Part shown: positions 47,263 to 59,865 of the stretch, one piece after another
Layout of the letters: each line of letters begins with the position of its first letter
Numbering within the stretch: the stretch's first letter is position 1
NCBI GenBank assembly: GCA_033439265.1
Contig: JAVTVX010000010.1
Span: 12,942,001 to 13,006,000, forward strand
Source of the DNA: Dillenia suffruticosa
Lineage: Eukaryota; Streptophyta; Magnoliopsida; Dilleniales; Dilleniaceae
DNA length: 64,000 bases
Direction of reading: 5' to 3'
Made by a program: the position numbers and the translations under genes
Notes under the pieces: generated by a model
Told to the model about the DNA's origin: nothing
Database searches by the model: none
What the model saw: the letters and a program-made list of their open reading frames with translations, nothing else

Positions 47263-48629
47263 GGTTCCAACTGTGTGTATGGGATAGAGAGAGAGAAGAG
47301 AGAGAGCTTGCCGAGGATTAGTATGTTGCTTTTTTAGTGGTTTAGATGGTGGAGGGGGAGTAAATGATGAGGAAGAGTGTGAATTTGGTCGTGGATGTGA
47401 GCTTTTGGTCTGAATTAAAGGACAAGGATGGCCACAGAAGCTTGTTTTTGGATAATATGCATGGTTTTGGATGTACATTTGGTTGGACCTTGTTCTGCTT
47501 ACTTCTCCAACCAGTAGTTTTATTTGTTTGTTCTGTTCGTATTTTTATTTATTTTTTTAATAGTAGTTTTTGGTTATTTTCTTTTGAATATGCATAAGTA
47601 AACTTATTGAATATATATATATATATACACTAACTCACAAATTAAGTATAATTTCAACAAATTACTTATCGGTTATGGTTAAAGGTAATTCGATATTTGC
47701 ATTATAATTTAAAGTATGACTTTTTCTAAATTAATATAAATATAAAAATAAAAGTTTGAGAATCAAAATAATCTGAATAAATGTTTATGATATATTTAAC
47801 AAAACCTTTTCTTTCAAAATTATTACTCTATTGAATTGACCATTTATAAAGAAAATAGTGGTTCCTTGAAATTCTCGTTGATAATTTAATTTTGTACCTC
47901 TTTAAAATTTTTATTTATCTATATAATTTTCTTTTTCTTTTTCTTCTGTTTCATTTCTACCTCTCTTTCCTCTTGCTAAACCTAACGAGTTTGATTTAAT
48001 TTGTAATTACATAATTTCAAATTTAAAAAATATTTTATTTAATATATAATTATTTAAATTTAAGATTCAAAAGAATTATTGCATTACACCAAAATTAAAA
48101 CATATTATATTACTATAAATGAAAATTATCGATCGTTATAATTTTAAAATTTTAAACGTAAATAATACTTATTTAGTAATACGGTTAACCTAACGTTATA
48201 ATATTTCTTATCAACACTTTTATATTACTTATAATAACTCAAAAACATAATTAAAGTTATAATATTTCTCGTTTTGTTAGTTATAATGAAATAAAATAAT
48301 ACTTTATTAATTATTATCGGAATAAATGAGGGGAGTGCACAATATTCTCCCCCAAAAAAAATGGAATTTAAAGGACACGTGGCTTTCGCAGATCAATCCC
48401 CACTTCCCCACGACCTTTCGAATACGAGAAGCAGCCCAAATCCACGTCACTGCAGCAACCCTTAGCCCTTAAATACCCTCACAAGAAGTCGAATTCAGTC
48501 TTCACTTGGTAATTCGAGGAGCGAGAAACCCTAAGACAAACACTCCGTTTCATCCTTCCTCTCAGAATTAGGGTTAGGATTCATTCCCTTCCTCCCTCTC
48601 CTTCGCTCATTCTTTATCCCTAAGCAACC
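47263..48629. other. Divergent intergenic region PEX11A / LUC7
   Basis: An AT-rich core (47600-48350) with no recognised element, then a LUC7-proximal promoter. That end holds a CACGTG G-box near 48376, agcccaaatccacg, a TTAAATAC TATA-like site near 48470 and telobox motifs. Confidence 0.45.
48526..48575 (+). promoter_or_regulatory. Paired telobox motifs at the LUC7 start
   Basis: AAACCCTAA at 48526-48534 and the inverted form TTAGGGTT at 48568-48575, within 105 bases of the ATG. Teloboxes are common in promoters and leaders of plant RNA-processing and translation genes. Confidence 0.5.
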
Positions 48630-51600
48630 ATGGATGCCCAAAGAGCTCTGCTTGATGAACTCATGGGTGCTGGTAATTCTCTTTCTCTCTCTCAAAATTC
48701 TTTATGGTTTCAAATTGAGTTATTAAACAATTGTTGCTTGATTTACATTTATATGTAAAGCTCGTAATTTGACGGAGGAAGAGAAGAAGGGATATAAAGA
48801 AGTGACTTGGGATGACAAGGAAGTTTGTGGGTTCTACATGGTTCGATTTTGCCCTCACGATTTGTTCGTCAATACTCGTAGCGATCTCGGTATCTTATCC
48901 GGTTTTTTGTTTTTCTCGTTCAATTTTCAAGTGAATTTCAGTCTTAAATTTGTGAATTTATTATTAAACCTGGTTTTTTTTCCTGGAATCAGGACCGTGC
49001 CCTAGAATTCATGATCCAAAGTTGAAAGAAAGGTAATCGATCGAACCAAATTGTGTTATCTGTATGCCTTGTGAGATGAATTAAGATTGTTTCTCGAGTA
49101 CTGAAAAAAAAAACAAGAAAAAAAAACCTTGAATGTTGCTTTGCTTTATGTTCTCGAGCTTTGGACGTTCTTTACTTTAAAAGTCTTGCATTGATGGTGC
49201 TTGCTGGGGCGTTATTTTGTTTCTAATCCTCGTATAGAATCTAATGCATTGTTTAGAAGGGTAGTATTATATGCTTTTTTTTTCCCTAAGTCCTTAACAA
49301 GCAATTATGAGTTCTATAGGTTTGGTGTGGGAACGAACTCAATTATGAGGTATGCTAAATAAATCATCTGGAGTTATTGATGTTGCATGCTTTTGAGGTG
49401 ACTGATCTGTTACTTGAGAGGGAAGTTCTAGTATATAATCTAGCTCAAAGGTTATTTAAGTTATCAGTGAAGCGAATATGCTCTGGAACATGCATAAAGT
49501 CAATTTTATTGTTTGTGTTTACTTCTTGCTTAGTTCATAGATTGCCTTTCTGTGGCCATTTTTCCATGAACATTGCATCATGCCCAGCCAAATCTAATTA
49601 AATGCTCCCCAACTCTTCTTTGGTTTAATAAGAAAGATTGGGGATTGAGATTTTTTCAAATCTTGGGATCAGTTGGCTTTTTTATCTTAGTGCTAGATGT
49701 TCTTGGAAGTATTGGACTCAAGACTATGTTCTTTCTATGTGAAAATGCTACTTTCCTAAGTCAGTGCTGAAATTTGATATTGATTTGTGTGTTATAAATT
49801 TGATACATTACCATGCACCTTCTTTTGTTTGAAAATTCTAGTAAGCCATGTGAATAGTGATGCAAACACTTCTGATTAATTTATGCTCGCGACTGCTGGG
49901 CCATAAAATGGTTTATGAAAGGAGGGAAAAGGTGAAATGTGATTATTAAATAAAGTGGCAAAGATATTTTAATGCGAATGCTGAACCAACAGCAGACCTT
50001 TGCTTCATTAAATATTGCATTATGCTTTCATTTCTTGGCCCATTGATCATGGTATGAATCAGATGCTACATGGAATTTTTGGTTTGCTTCCCTGTCAGAT
50101 CACGTTATTTAGATTTCAATCTGACAGCAATTAAAACAAAATTACCCATGCAGGAACATAATGTCCTTTTGATCATCATGATTGTGATAATTCCCACGTA
50201 TGTTTTGCCATTGTCAAATGAATTTTCCCCCTGAGCTTTTACGAACTAGTTTGAGTAATCTCTGATAGATGTTATATATGAAGTTAGTGTCAATTCAATG
50301 AATAATGGAGCTAGAAACACGAAGATATGCTTTTTTTGCCATTTCTTTCTCACTGGTTATGTCAAGAATGAGATATTCCATCCTTGTTTTGAAGTAGGTT
50401 TTCCAGGGTATGAGTGGGATCTGATAAGAGAGGTGAATCATTAGCTGAAATATTACAAAATAAAGGAACAAGGCTAGGTACATGACAGGAATGTTGAAGT
50501 CTGATTGAAATTTAGTTGTTCACATCTTAATTAGCATCATGTAGTAGTCTTATCTTTTGTTTGTCTTCTTGGATCCCTCCATGGGCATTCAACATGATTA
50601 GTGCCATTCTAACGTACTGAAAAATTGGTTTTTGGTGGGTTGTTGATTTCTGTAGCTTCGAGAAGTCTCCAAGGCATGACTCTTTTGTACCCAAGTTTGA
50701 AGCTGAACTCTCTCATTTCTGTGAGAGATTGGTGAGCTCCATTTACCATCATTTTTCTATGTATTTCCTGACATGGATAATTTAGGAACTACTGTTATCA
50801 TTTATGTTGTTGACAATTGTTTCTTCTTTTCTAAAATTGCAGGTAATGGACCTCGATAGAAAAATCAGGCGTGGGAGAGAACGCCTGGATCAAGAGGCTG
50901 AAGTTTCCCCTCCCCCTCCGGTCTCTGCTGAAAAATCTGAGCAGTTATCTGTGCTGGAGGAGAAGATAAAGAATCTACTGGAGCAAGTTGAATCTCTAGG
51001 TGAAGCTGGGAAAGTCGATGAAGCTGAGGCACTCATGAGGAAGGTAAGTCTTGAGGGCTAGAGCCTTGCCTCCTCTTTGTGATTTTTTGGCTATAGTATG
51101 AAATCTCTTTAAGAGTTTTGAGTGAACATATGAGAGATTTTATATTAACGATGCAATATTTGTTAGAACCATTATTTAGTCTTTTGAAGGGGAACAATAC
51201 TTGAACAAGAGGCAATGTTTTGCAGTGTAGACTGCAGAAATTTCCCCCATTGGAGGCCCTTAGAGCTTTAAGATACTGTTATTTCCTTTATTAAAAAAAA
51301 AAATACCTCGTGTACCAATGAACTTAGTGATAGGTGTGGCTCTGAATATCTTCTAACTTTGTTTTTCTATGTTATCCTTTAGGTGGATATGCTAAATGCT
51401 GAGAAGACACTTTTGACTCAACAACCTACCGACAAAGTGATGATGCTTGCCCAGGAGAAAAAAATGGCTCTTTGTGAGGTATGTGGCTCTTTTCTGGTGG
51501 CCAATGATGCTGCAGAGAGAACTCAGTCGCATGTCACTGGAAAGCAGCATGTTGGTTTTGGCTTGGTTCGAGATTTCATCACTGAGTACAAGGTAGTTCT

Positions 51601-52032
51601 GTACTGTGATTTTAGAGATTGATCTTCCATGTCAAACTGAAAAATGTGTCCTGTGCACAGGAAGCCAAGGAGAAGGCAAGGGAAGACGAAAGATTAGCTA
51701 GAGAAAAAGAAGCTGAAGAACGAAGGAAGCGGAGAGAGAAGGAATATGATAGCAGAGATAGAAGAAGTAATTCAAGTGACAGGGACAGGCATCGAGATAG
51801 AGACCGAGGCAGGGATCATGATAGATACCGAGATCGGGACTTTGAGAGGGAAAGGTCTCGAGATCGAAATGGTAGAGGAAATCGGGATAGTGGAAGAGCC
51901 ATGGATTGGAGGCAAAATAATTATAGAAATGGACGAGATGGGGGACGGGAGAGGTACCGTGACAGGCGCAGGTCACGCTCCCCCATCGGGCATGGTCGCA
52001 GGTCTTCAAGGAGCCCAGTTCGCCAATATTAG
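48630..52032 (+). CDS. LUC7: LUC7-like U1 snRNP protein (7 exons)
   Basis: Exons 48630-48672, 48761-48889, 48993-49032, 50656-50731, 50843-51043, 51383-51592 and 51661-52032, all GT/AG and in phase, giving 356 aa. Start MDAQRALLDELMGARNLTEE is the family N-terminus. First zinc finger: CGFYMVRFCPHDLF; conserved SPRHDSFVPKFEAELSHFCE; a coiled-coil region (LSVLEEKIKNLLEQVESLGE); second C2H2 finger: CEVCGSFLVAND…HVTGKQH. The C-terminus is low-complexity RD/RS/RE-rich, as in SR-type splicing factors. LUC7 proteins are U1 snRNP components that stabilise U1 pairing at 5' splice sites. Intron 3 is long (1.6 kb). The plus-strand frame at 51746-52036 overlapping the last exon is a shadow of the arginine-rich codons. 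Confidence 0.95.
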
Positions 52033-53907
52033 TTGATTGTGTGGATAGATGAATGGGCTTTGAAACCACAAGAGGTAGCCTTCTATCTCAAGAAGTTTTA
52101 TCAATGTGTGTTTTGGAGTCCCAAGTTAAAAATGTCATAATGGGTAAAACAGTTTTTTGTTATCTCACAGCTCATACTTAATTATCTCCTTATCAACAAT
52201 GTTTTTAGAGGAAAAAGGTGTTTGAGGTAGGTATAACTTCATCTAAAGCATGTGGTTGAATGAATTTGTTCCATTTATCATTATTGAACGTTGTTTGATT
52301 CTGTCTCCTCTTCTTAAGTCATTATTTTCCCAAATTTTGAATACTTAAAGGAAAGTTGAATTATCTACATGAACCATGCTGGAGCTGGCAGATGTTTGCT
52401 GTTCCTCCCCCCTTCCAAGGTAAACCCAAATATGTAAAAGAATGGCCTTGCTAACAGGTTGGTTTTGATTTCTCATTTCTCATCATTAAGTTCCCTATCA
52501 TGTATTTAAACCAAAGAACTTTGGTTGGATAATATTTCTTGACCAATGGGAATTTTAAATGCAAAAATGCCATGACTCCCAATGTGCTCGGGGACTCTTC
52601 CCCCCAATTTTATGTGATAGTTCATCAAAATCCCTTTCAGTCTATTAAGGTTGCTATTGTTAGCTCCTTACTAGGTAATCTCTCGTATCTTAGTAGTTTT
52701 GGCATAGATGGTCTAAGCATACCAAGCTTTACCAAGCTCTCGATCCGATGTCATTGCTATGTTGGGCCAAGTATTGTAATTCAATAATTGGTAAACTTGT
52801 CCATCCTGAGTGATATTTCATAGTTGGTACTGAATTCTTCTTTAAACTATATTTTCGTCAACACAAGTTCCATTTTCAGTTTATGGATTTTGTTCTTTAA
52901 CAGATGCTAATGGAAGTTGCCACGTTGGCATGGCAGTTGTTTGGTTACATGAGGTAACTGATTTAGAAATTTGTGGTTTAGCAGTAATATATGTCCAACC
53001 GTGTAGGAATAAGTAACTAGTTCTATTCAATTTTTGAAATGTAAGAAGTTGGTTTGGATGGAGTCTACTTGTTAGAATGTAATTCCAACAACTTCAAGTT
53101 CGTATTGTTTTTGAGATGGCTTTGGCAATCCGCAAGCAACTTCCAAAGGACAGTAGCCGGGCCTGCAGAAAATCTGAGTGGAGCCTTGCGGCTCACCTGG
53201 CTTCATGTTTGATCTGGCACGTTTTGTCAGATATATTTCCTTCGATTGCACGCAGGTCCTTGTACAAAATCCACGGGGCTGTAGATTGGATGTCATTTCC
53301 TACACGAGTCCCAAAGATGTAGAGGTAAATATTTCATATTCCTGATTAAGCTGTCTGCGTGTACATTGTAAACAGACTCGATTGACTGTGGTTGGATTTC
53401 GACCAACCCAGTTCTTAGTTGTGGTGGATTTGTTACCAATGAAAGCTGAAGACTGTATTTGCGCTTTATTTCCTAAGTGTCATGATTTGATGGCTGTTTT
53501 GAGACCATTGTGCTTTGTTTCCCCCTAGGTCCTAGAATGGATCAATTCTAGAATCTGTGTACAAAAGCATTCAAAACGTTGTGTAGCAAAATCAGCCTGT
53601 ACTGTTACAAATGAATGGTACATATTGCCGAAAAAGGATTATTTCTACATTTAATGGGATTCTTAGTTCTTTTTGACACTGCGGCTTTGAATTCCGCTGT
53701 TACAATTACAAAAGGATATGCTGTAAATATGTCTAAATAGAAGAGATAAAAATAAATTTGTAGGATGCACTCGAAAACGCCAATAAACAAAATTTCTACC
53801 TTTAAGGAACTCAATCTGGGACCGCAGTAAGATATTTTCCACTTTTGCAGCATCATCTACCTGATGATATTCACCACTTGACCCGGTCAAGGCAAGCATT
53901 GCATCAT
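52033..53907. other. Intergenic / 3' regions of convergent LUC7 and COG7
   Basis: Probably mostly the LUC7 3' UTR and downstream sequence, then COG7 3' flank. A 3'-flanking minus-strand open frame at 53663-53920 (MAYVDDAMLALTGSSG…) is unrecognised. Nothing else was found. Confidence 0.35.
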
Positions 53908-56900
53908 CTACGTATGCCATGAGCAGATTTCTGATGAAGCTCCTCTGGGTTCCATAACAACGGGCAAAAAGACTGCTTCACATTGAAAGATATATTCCTT
54001 TTCTAGACTCACACGCCTCATCTTGCACACAAGGTTTGCAATAGCCATGTCAAGCTGTTTTGCAGAATCTGATCTCAGTAGATGTTTGAGCTGATCTCTT
54101 GGGGTTGAAAGACATGTTTGGAATGTGGAGAGGACCGGAAGGATTGGCATTGATAGGGCGGAGAGCACATTGCTCAAATATTCAATATCGGTAGCCAATT
54201 GTTGCGCACCATGGTCTGTTATATATTGAATTCCCCGCAGCTGATCCATGTAAATATCAGTTGCGCCTTCTGCAACCTTCATGATAATCAACACAACATA
54301 AAATTTGTGAGGCGGTGAAGGAATAGTGTGATTTCAAAACAATGCTAGCCTCTTGCTCGGAGATAATTCTAGGATTCTCTATCTGAATAACCATACGTAA
54401 ATTCTGATCACCAGTGGTTTCTGTCGGTTTGGGTTTAGTAATTGTCATCAGAATGCACCATGGTCAGAAGAAAATCTAATTAAAGGGCCTAGGTTCCCAA
54501 TGGATTCACTACTTGTAATGACATTAGGTACGGTGCCTTTGTTTCAATTACAGTGGCTGGACAAGGTTATGTTAGCATATATCTATCTAGGAATGAAAAA
54601 CCCCTTTTAAGAGTTGAGACATAGCTTACCTTGAACATCCATTCAGTTGCAAAATACTGAGCTTCATCAACATTATCATCATTGTTGGAGATGCCCTCAG
54701 CTAGTGGTTCCAACTGTTGGGGTAAAGTAGGAAGATATTCACCTAAGCTGGTGACATAAGATTGAGGGTATGCGCTAAAGCTTGGGAGAGGGAAACCACT
54801 GGGTTCCTCCACCGAAGACCAGATTGGCAGATGAGACACTTCACTTGGGCGTTGCCGTACTTTAGATATAAGGACTTCATAGACAAGTTCATTTACTGCA
54901 TCAGCAAATGCTGCAACTCTTTGCGATGCAAGTGGTAGGGCATGGAATCGAGGATCTTTGGACTGCATGACATGAAAGCAGGATAATGAATGAAAGACAA
55001 ATGTTAATCAATGAAATTAATTTTTTTTTTCCTTGCACAAAGGAAAGCCATGAATATCGAACCTCACGTGAATGTGAAAATTGTAAGAACAATTACTCAA
55101 AAACACCTAGTCCTTAACAATCATGCATGGGGATGTCAGAAACAAAATAAGAATGCAATGGTTAGTGCTTTCCAACTTGTTTAATTGGTTTTAACTTCAA
55201 CTGTCCAAAATTGCCTCATGCACTCTCGAAAAAAGTTGTCCAACATGAAATTCTCAATTCCAATGATAAGTACTTTCCAACTCCTTTACGTGTTTTCCTT
55301 GTTTTCCCTAAAATATATATGGCAAAAGTACTCTTTGAATCAAAGTAGAAGACTTTACTGGTATAACTTACCTGTTCAAGAAGATTAAAGAGTTTTCTAG
55401 CCTTGTCAGGAACATCAGCAAGCCGCACAGCTGCCACATCCAATTCAGCTCTTCCAACCAAAGAAAATTCACTTTTATCTTTAGTCGCAACATGTGACTG
55501 ATTCTGGTCAAGGCTTGAACCAAAAACAGGAACAGATAAGCTTGTGCCAAGTCTGGCAAGAGTTGCTCTCAAGGAAGCTTCAAATACAGAGGATCTGCTT
55601 GTTAAGCAATCTGCCACAGTGAGTATCTGCAATGCACCTTGGACAATAGACCACTCTTCCTCATTTGAGATCATGTCTACTCTATAAGCCTTCTGAGTTC
55701 CTTCCTTTTTGTCCAATCCCATTTCTTTCTTCGTATTTGCAGCCCCGTTAGTCTTATCAACTCCACAAACAGCTCTTAAAGATTTTAGATTCTCTTGAAG
55801 ACTAGAAATGTATTGTAATATTATGTCATCTAGTGCGTGGATTAGCTCATCAGCCTCTGAACCACCAGTCAAGCTGATGCACCTCTCGACAGCAGCTTCA
55901 AAAAGCAGAATGACCTGAGGAATTGACTCTTCCATCCTTCGAACTGTTTCACTGAGTTCAATTCCCTGGGCTCCAATACCACGTGCAACAGCACCTCTGA
56001 GATCTATTCCTGAGATCTCAGAAGAAAGGACAGCACACTCCATTTGTTCATACCTAGAACACAGGTGAAATACATGTTTTATGCTATCAAAATCATCAAG
56101 AAATGCCAAGAAAAAACAGCACGATAGGAAAGAGAAACTATAATAACTGAAAAATTATCGAATTACCAGGAAAAAATGAAGGTAACTTATCACTGGACAA
56201 GAAAATCTGAGTGTTTTTTTTTTTGGTGGGGTTGAATATATTATGACTCAGCCGCAGAGGTTAATAGTTCAACCATATCAGTTGCAGTTCCAAGAGAAAA
56301 GATAGAAAATGGGCAAAAGGTGCAAGATTTCTATTCAGGGAAGTTCCCCATATTAAGCCGGATAGGCTCATGCTCTAAGCAAGTATGTCGGCACACAAAT
56401 TTGTCTTCTTTTTACTGCTATGACTTGGAAAACAAGGTTCTGGAAAAGCTATCTATTGTAGAGGTAGGGTGGGAGCATTGAATTCGAGTATCAAATATAC
56501 AAAGTGCTCAAATTCTTTGTTTCATTCCCCGGTGCTGTCGTACACTGTTATTTTCTAACACGGTATCCTCTTTTGCCTCAATAATTTTGTCATACAAGGG
56601 ACCCAATTGGTTTTATCTCTGCCATGGCTATCAGATCAAGGGAAAAAAAAAAGGTACACGCCACTTTCCAGCAGACTGGATGAGATTTGTTCAATAGACA
56701 AAAATGGCAACATCCAAACTTGCGGACTAAATATTTAACCATCTGAGTAAATTTCATTTTTCTTACCTTTGCTTGAATGATTCATAAGGATAGTATACGG
56801 CCTTCAAGGTATCGAGCAAGATCTTAAGATCAGACTCTGAAAAAAGGTGTTGAATATTCCTTGAAAATGTACATGTCATGTTGTGTAATTCAATCAGCGC

Positions 56901-59865
56901 TTCAAGATGCTTAGTCTGGATCTTGATTCCTTTGGGCATATCCCCAGATACAATATCTAGAATACCTGGATTTAGCAACATGAAATTAATGATAAGATGT
57001 GCAAGAAATTCATCCTAAGACGATTAAGAAAACAAAAGGACAAACTTGTAAAATGGCTTGGAAATGCAGCACAACCTAAATTGAAAGAAAATCGATTATG
57101 GGGAGAACTGAGGCACTAAATAGTGATCCCACATTGGAGCTGGCTGTGTATCTGAGGCATAAATGACATTAATCCGCTTTTTAAAGGCAAGGGGCACTAG
57201 TTGCAAGACATAAAAAATCTCAATCTCTTCAGATCCAATGCTTAATAACCAAAGAAAGCGTCACTGTTGGCAGGAGTCAGTGACAGACATGACCATTCAA
57301 ATTATTCATCTGAGAATGCACCAAAAGAAGTTGGAAAATTGGAGATGTTCAGGTTCGAAATGTAAAGGAGTCCATCTGTTAGGCATAAACACCATGCAAA
57401 ATCATGCCCTATTCATAGGACAAGTGCCAATGCCATTGGCATGACATATCAACAGATAACAGTCTTTAAAAAAGTTAGATCTCTTCCTAGAGCCCATAAA
57501 AACAAATAGCTCTGATGTGGGTGAGGTAACATTTGGCCTAAATGGAACAACCTATAGACAAGGACATGGGAATTGGATGTAGGGCACGTGCATGCCAAAC
57601 ACTAGATCCTAAACTGTGGGAGTCATTTCTGGAAATCATGGAATGAGAAAGAAAGGGATGTTTTGAAAACAGAAATGCTGTTAAACTAAAAGGAAAAAGG
57701 CAAAAGCACAGACCTTTGGCCTATGTTTTTGTTTCAGCAACAACTTCTCCTGTTGCAATATTGATGCGGGAAACAAAACTAGCAGAAACTGATGTCATCA
57801 ACTCAATCAGCAGCTTTGGGACAAGAGATTTATAATCATCAGGAAAAGCAAGCATGCACCTGGAGACATGAGAAAAATGGAAGACTTATAACTCCACACT
57901 TCTGGAAATATTTCCTCAAAAACTTTTTTCAGTAAAAAATGATGCTACGATTTTGACAATGAATTGAAGAAATAAGATGAGATTTTGCGGTTCTCTCTGA
58001 GACTTTGGATAATAGAGGGTATACTTGTGCATACATACCCATGAAGCTATTAGGCAAACAAAATAGGGAAAGGGGAAAAGGACTAAGATGTATACCACTT
58101 CCACTCTTGTTCAAGATAGAGTAGTAATTCATCATAGAAACTTGGCAGCCAGTTAGCAAATGGAGTTGATTGATCCTCATCACTGCTTGATAGCCTCTCC
58201 AGCTCATTCTTTTCATTTGAAGGCTTATTAGATCGTTGTTTTGTATCAAAATCTTCCCAAAGCTGCTTTAGAGATTTGAGGTGAACTTTTGTATAACGTG
58301 ACTCTAGAGACTTGAATCTTCCAATTCGAATGAGAATTCCACGTAAATCTTGAGCAACATCAACCTAAATATTATCAATAGGAAGTATATACATAAATTC
58401 AACTCCCAATAGATCAAACAAAAAATTCAGAGGTTCATGGCTGGAATTAAGCACCCATACCACAAGTTCAGAAGAAAAGGATACCTTGCAATTAGATAAA
58501 GCATCTGTTAAACGACCATTGCATCTAGCCTATCCTCCAAGACTTCAAGCTGCTTCCTGACATTTGCAAATTCCGCAACCTGGAGAAGCAGGAAATACAA
58601 ATCAGACCATCACTTGACTAGCTATTATCTAAACCACAACTGGAGAAGCAACATAGTCCATGTTGTAAAAGCATTGATTGTAAAATATATTACTTCCCCA
58701 ACAGCAGACAAGCAATGTCTCATGTTGGCCAAGGTTTCTGCAGCCCGAGGAAGATCTCCACTAGCAAAGACATCCTCCACCGTAGAACTCAACTGAGTTA
58801 AACCAGCAGCATCCTGTAAATAACAGATAAAAAATGGTTATGCATCGCATAGCCAACTTGCTTCCTTTTGTATATCCATTATGGTGAATTGTCAGATACC
58901 CTAGCTCATATATTACTCTAAAAATGCACAAATGCAGAATTATGCATAATCGGGGGTGAACGGAGGGGGCAAGCAGGGGGCAGCTGTCCCCCTTAAACTT
59001 TTAGGTATATGTGTGCCTACATAATTTCAAATTATTATAATTCCAAATATTGTTTCCTCCCTAAAAATCGAATCCCCCACCTCGCCCGAAAATTATCGCC
59101 CCAAATCCAAATGCTTGTTGTATTGTGCCCCATTGCATTCCATAATGTAGCCGATTTATCTTTCTTATTTGTATCACCACTTTACTCCGAAAGAGTTAAG
59201 TGAATCGTTGAATTGCACACATTAAACTGTGCATAATAGGCATTACACCTTCACTAGACTTTTTAAAATTTTCTTATGCCTTTTATATGGTTAAATACCT
59301 GTAATGTCTCATAAGCCGCTTCCATCCTTTGCTTTACAATATCAACTTTCGCCAGAACCGCCACAGATTCTGCGGACGATCCCTTTGCCTGCGTAGAAAT
59401 ATATAAAACAAAATGAGAGAGAGAGAGAGAAAGAAAGCTTGAAATTGCTATTCAGTTTACGTAAATTCCCAGTAATTCTCCATTCATCGCCTGAATTAAA
59501 CCTTGGATGATTAATTGTGTATATTAAACCCTAGGGCGCGAGGAAGAAAAATGAAATTAAACCGGTTTACTTGGTGAGTCCTTCTTGAGCTTTTGGAGGA
59601 TAGAGGAGACAGAATGGCGGAGAGAGACGGCGTCATCACGGAGGCGGAGAACGTCGCGAGTGGCGCGAGGAACGCGGAGGAGAGCGGCTGCGCTCTGCTC
59701 TTCGAGGGAAGCAGCGATCTCCTCCGACATCATTTGGAGCTTCATTTCGATGTCGACCAAGTGCTTCTCGACTTCCTCTTCTCGGCGTCGACTTTCGCAA
59801 ACGTTGTTGATCCATTTCTTCGCGTCGAATTTCTCGTCTGAAAATGGTCCTAAGTCGACCATCAT
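53908..59865 (-). CDS. COG7: Conserved oligomeric Golgi complex subunit 7 (COG7/EYE), interrupted by frameshift and stop
   Basis: Exons 59865-59563, 59388-59299, 58813-58694, 58579-58485, 58364-58096, 57859-57714, 56965-56767, 56053-55372, 54962-54630 and 54276-53908. COG7 belongs to the eight-subunit COG tether for retrograde intra-Golgi vesicles; Arabidopsis EMBRYO YELLOW is the orthologue. The sequence follows that family end to end (start MMVDLGPFSDEKFDAKKW; GIELSETVRRMEESIPQV; ALQILTVADCLTSRSSVFEA; FATEWMFK|VAEGAT; CKMRRVSLE). Two lesions: exon 4 lacks 7 bases at 58514/58515, where the family has MVQPRLTDA, shifting the frame to an immediate TAA; exon 6 has TAG at 57723-57721 where ETKALAKG is expected. 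The exon 1 donor is taken as CCG|GTTTAA because GTAAAC breaks phase. The usual C-terminal stop is also absent, adding about 28 residues. It could be a young pseudogene, a null allele or sequence error. Confidence 0.85.

Noticed and set aside
46637..47597. Plus-strand frames over PEX11A and its upstream region
   Set aside because: Shadows of the PEX11A gene; no independent support.
53116..53322. 68-aa frame downstream of LUC7
   Set aside because: No recognisable domain; more likely the 3' region of LUC7.
58505..58525. A micro-intron in COG7 exon 4 that would restore frame
   Set aside because: Only a 12-base GT…AG segment is available, far below any plausible plant intron length, and it would not restore the missing residues.
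59563..59575. GTAAAC as the COG7 exon 1 donor
   Set aside because: It is the stronger-looking site but joins exon 2 out of phase with the conserved AKGSSAESVAVLAKV reading; CCG|GTTTAA keeps phase.
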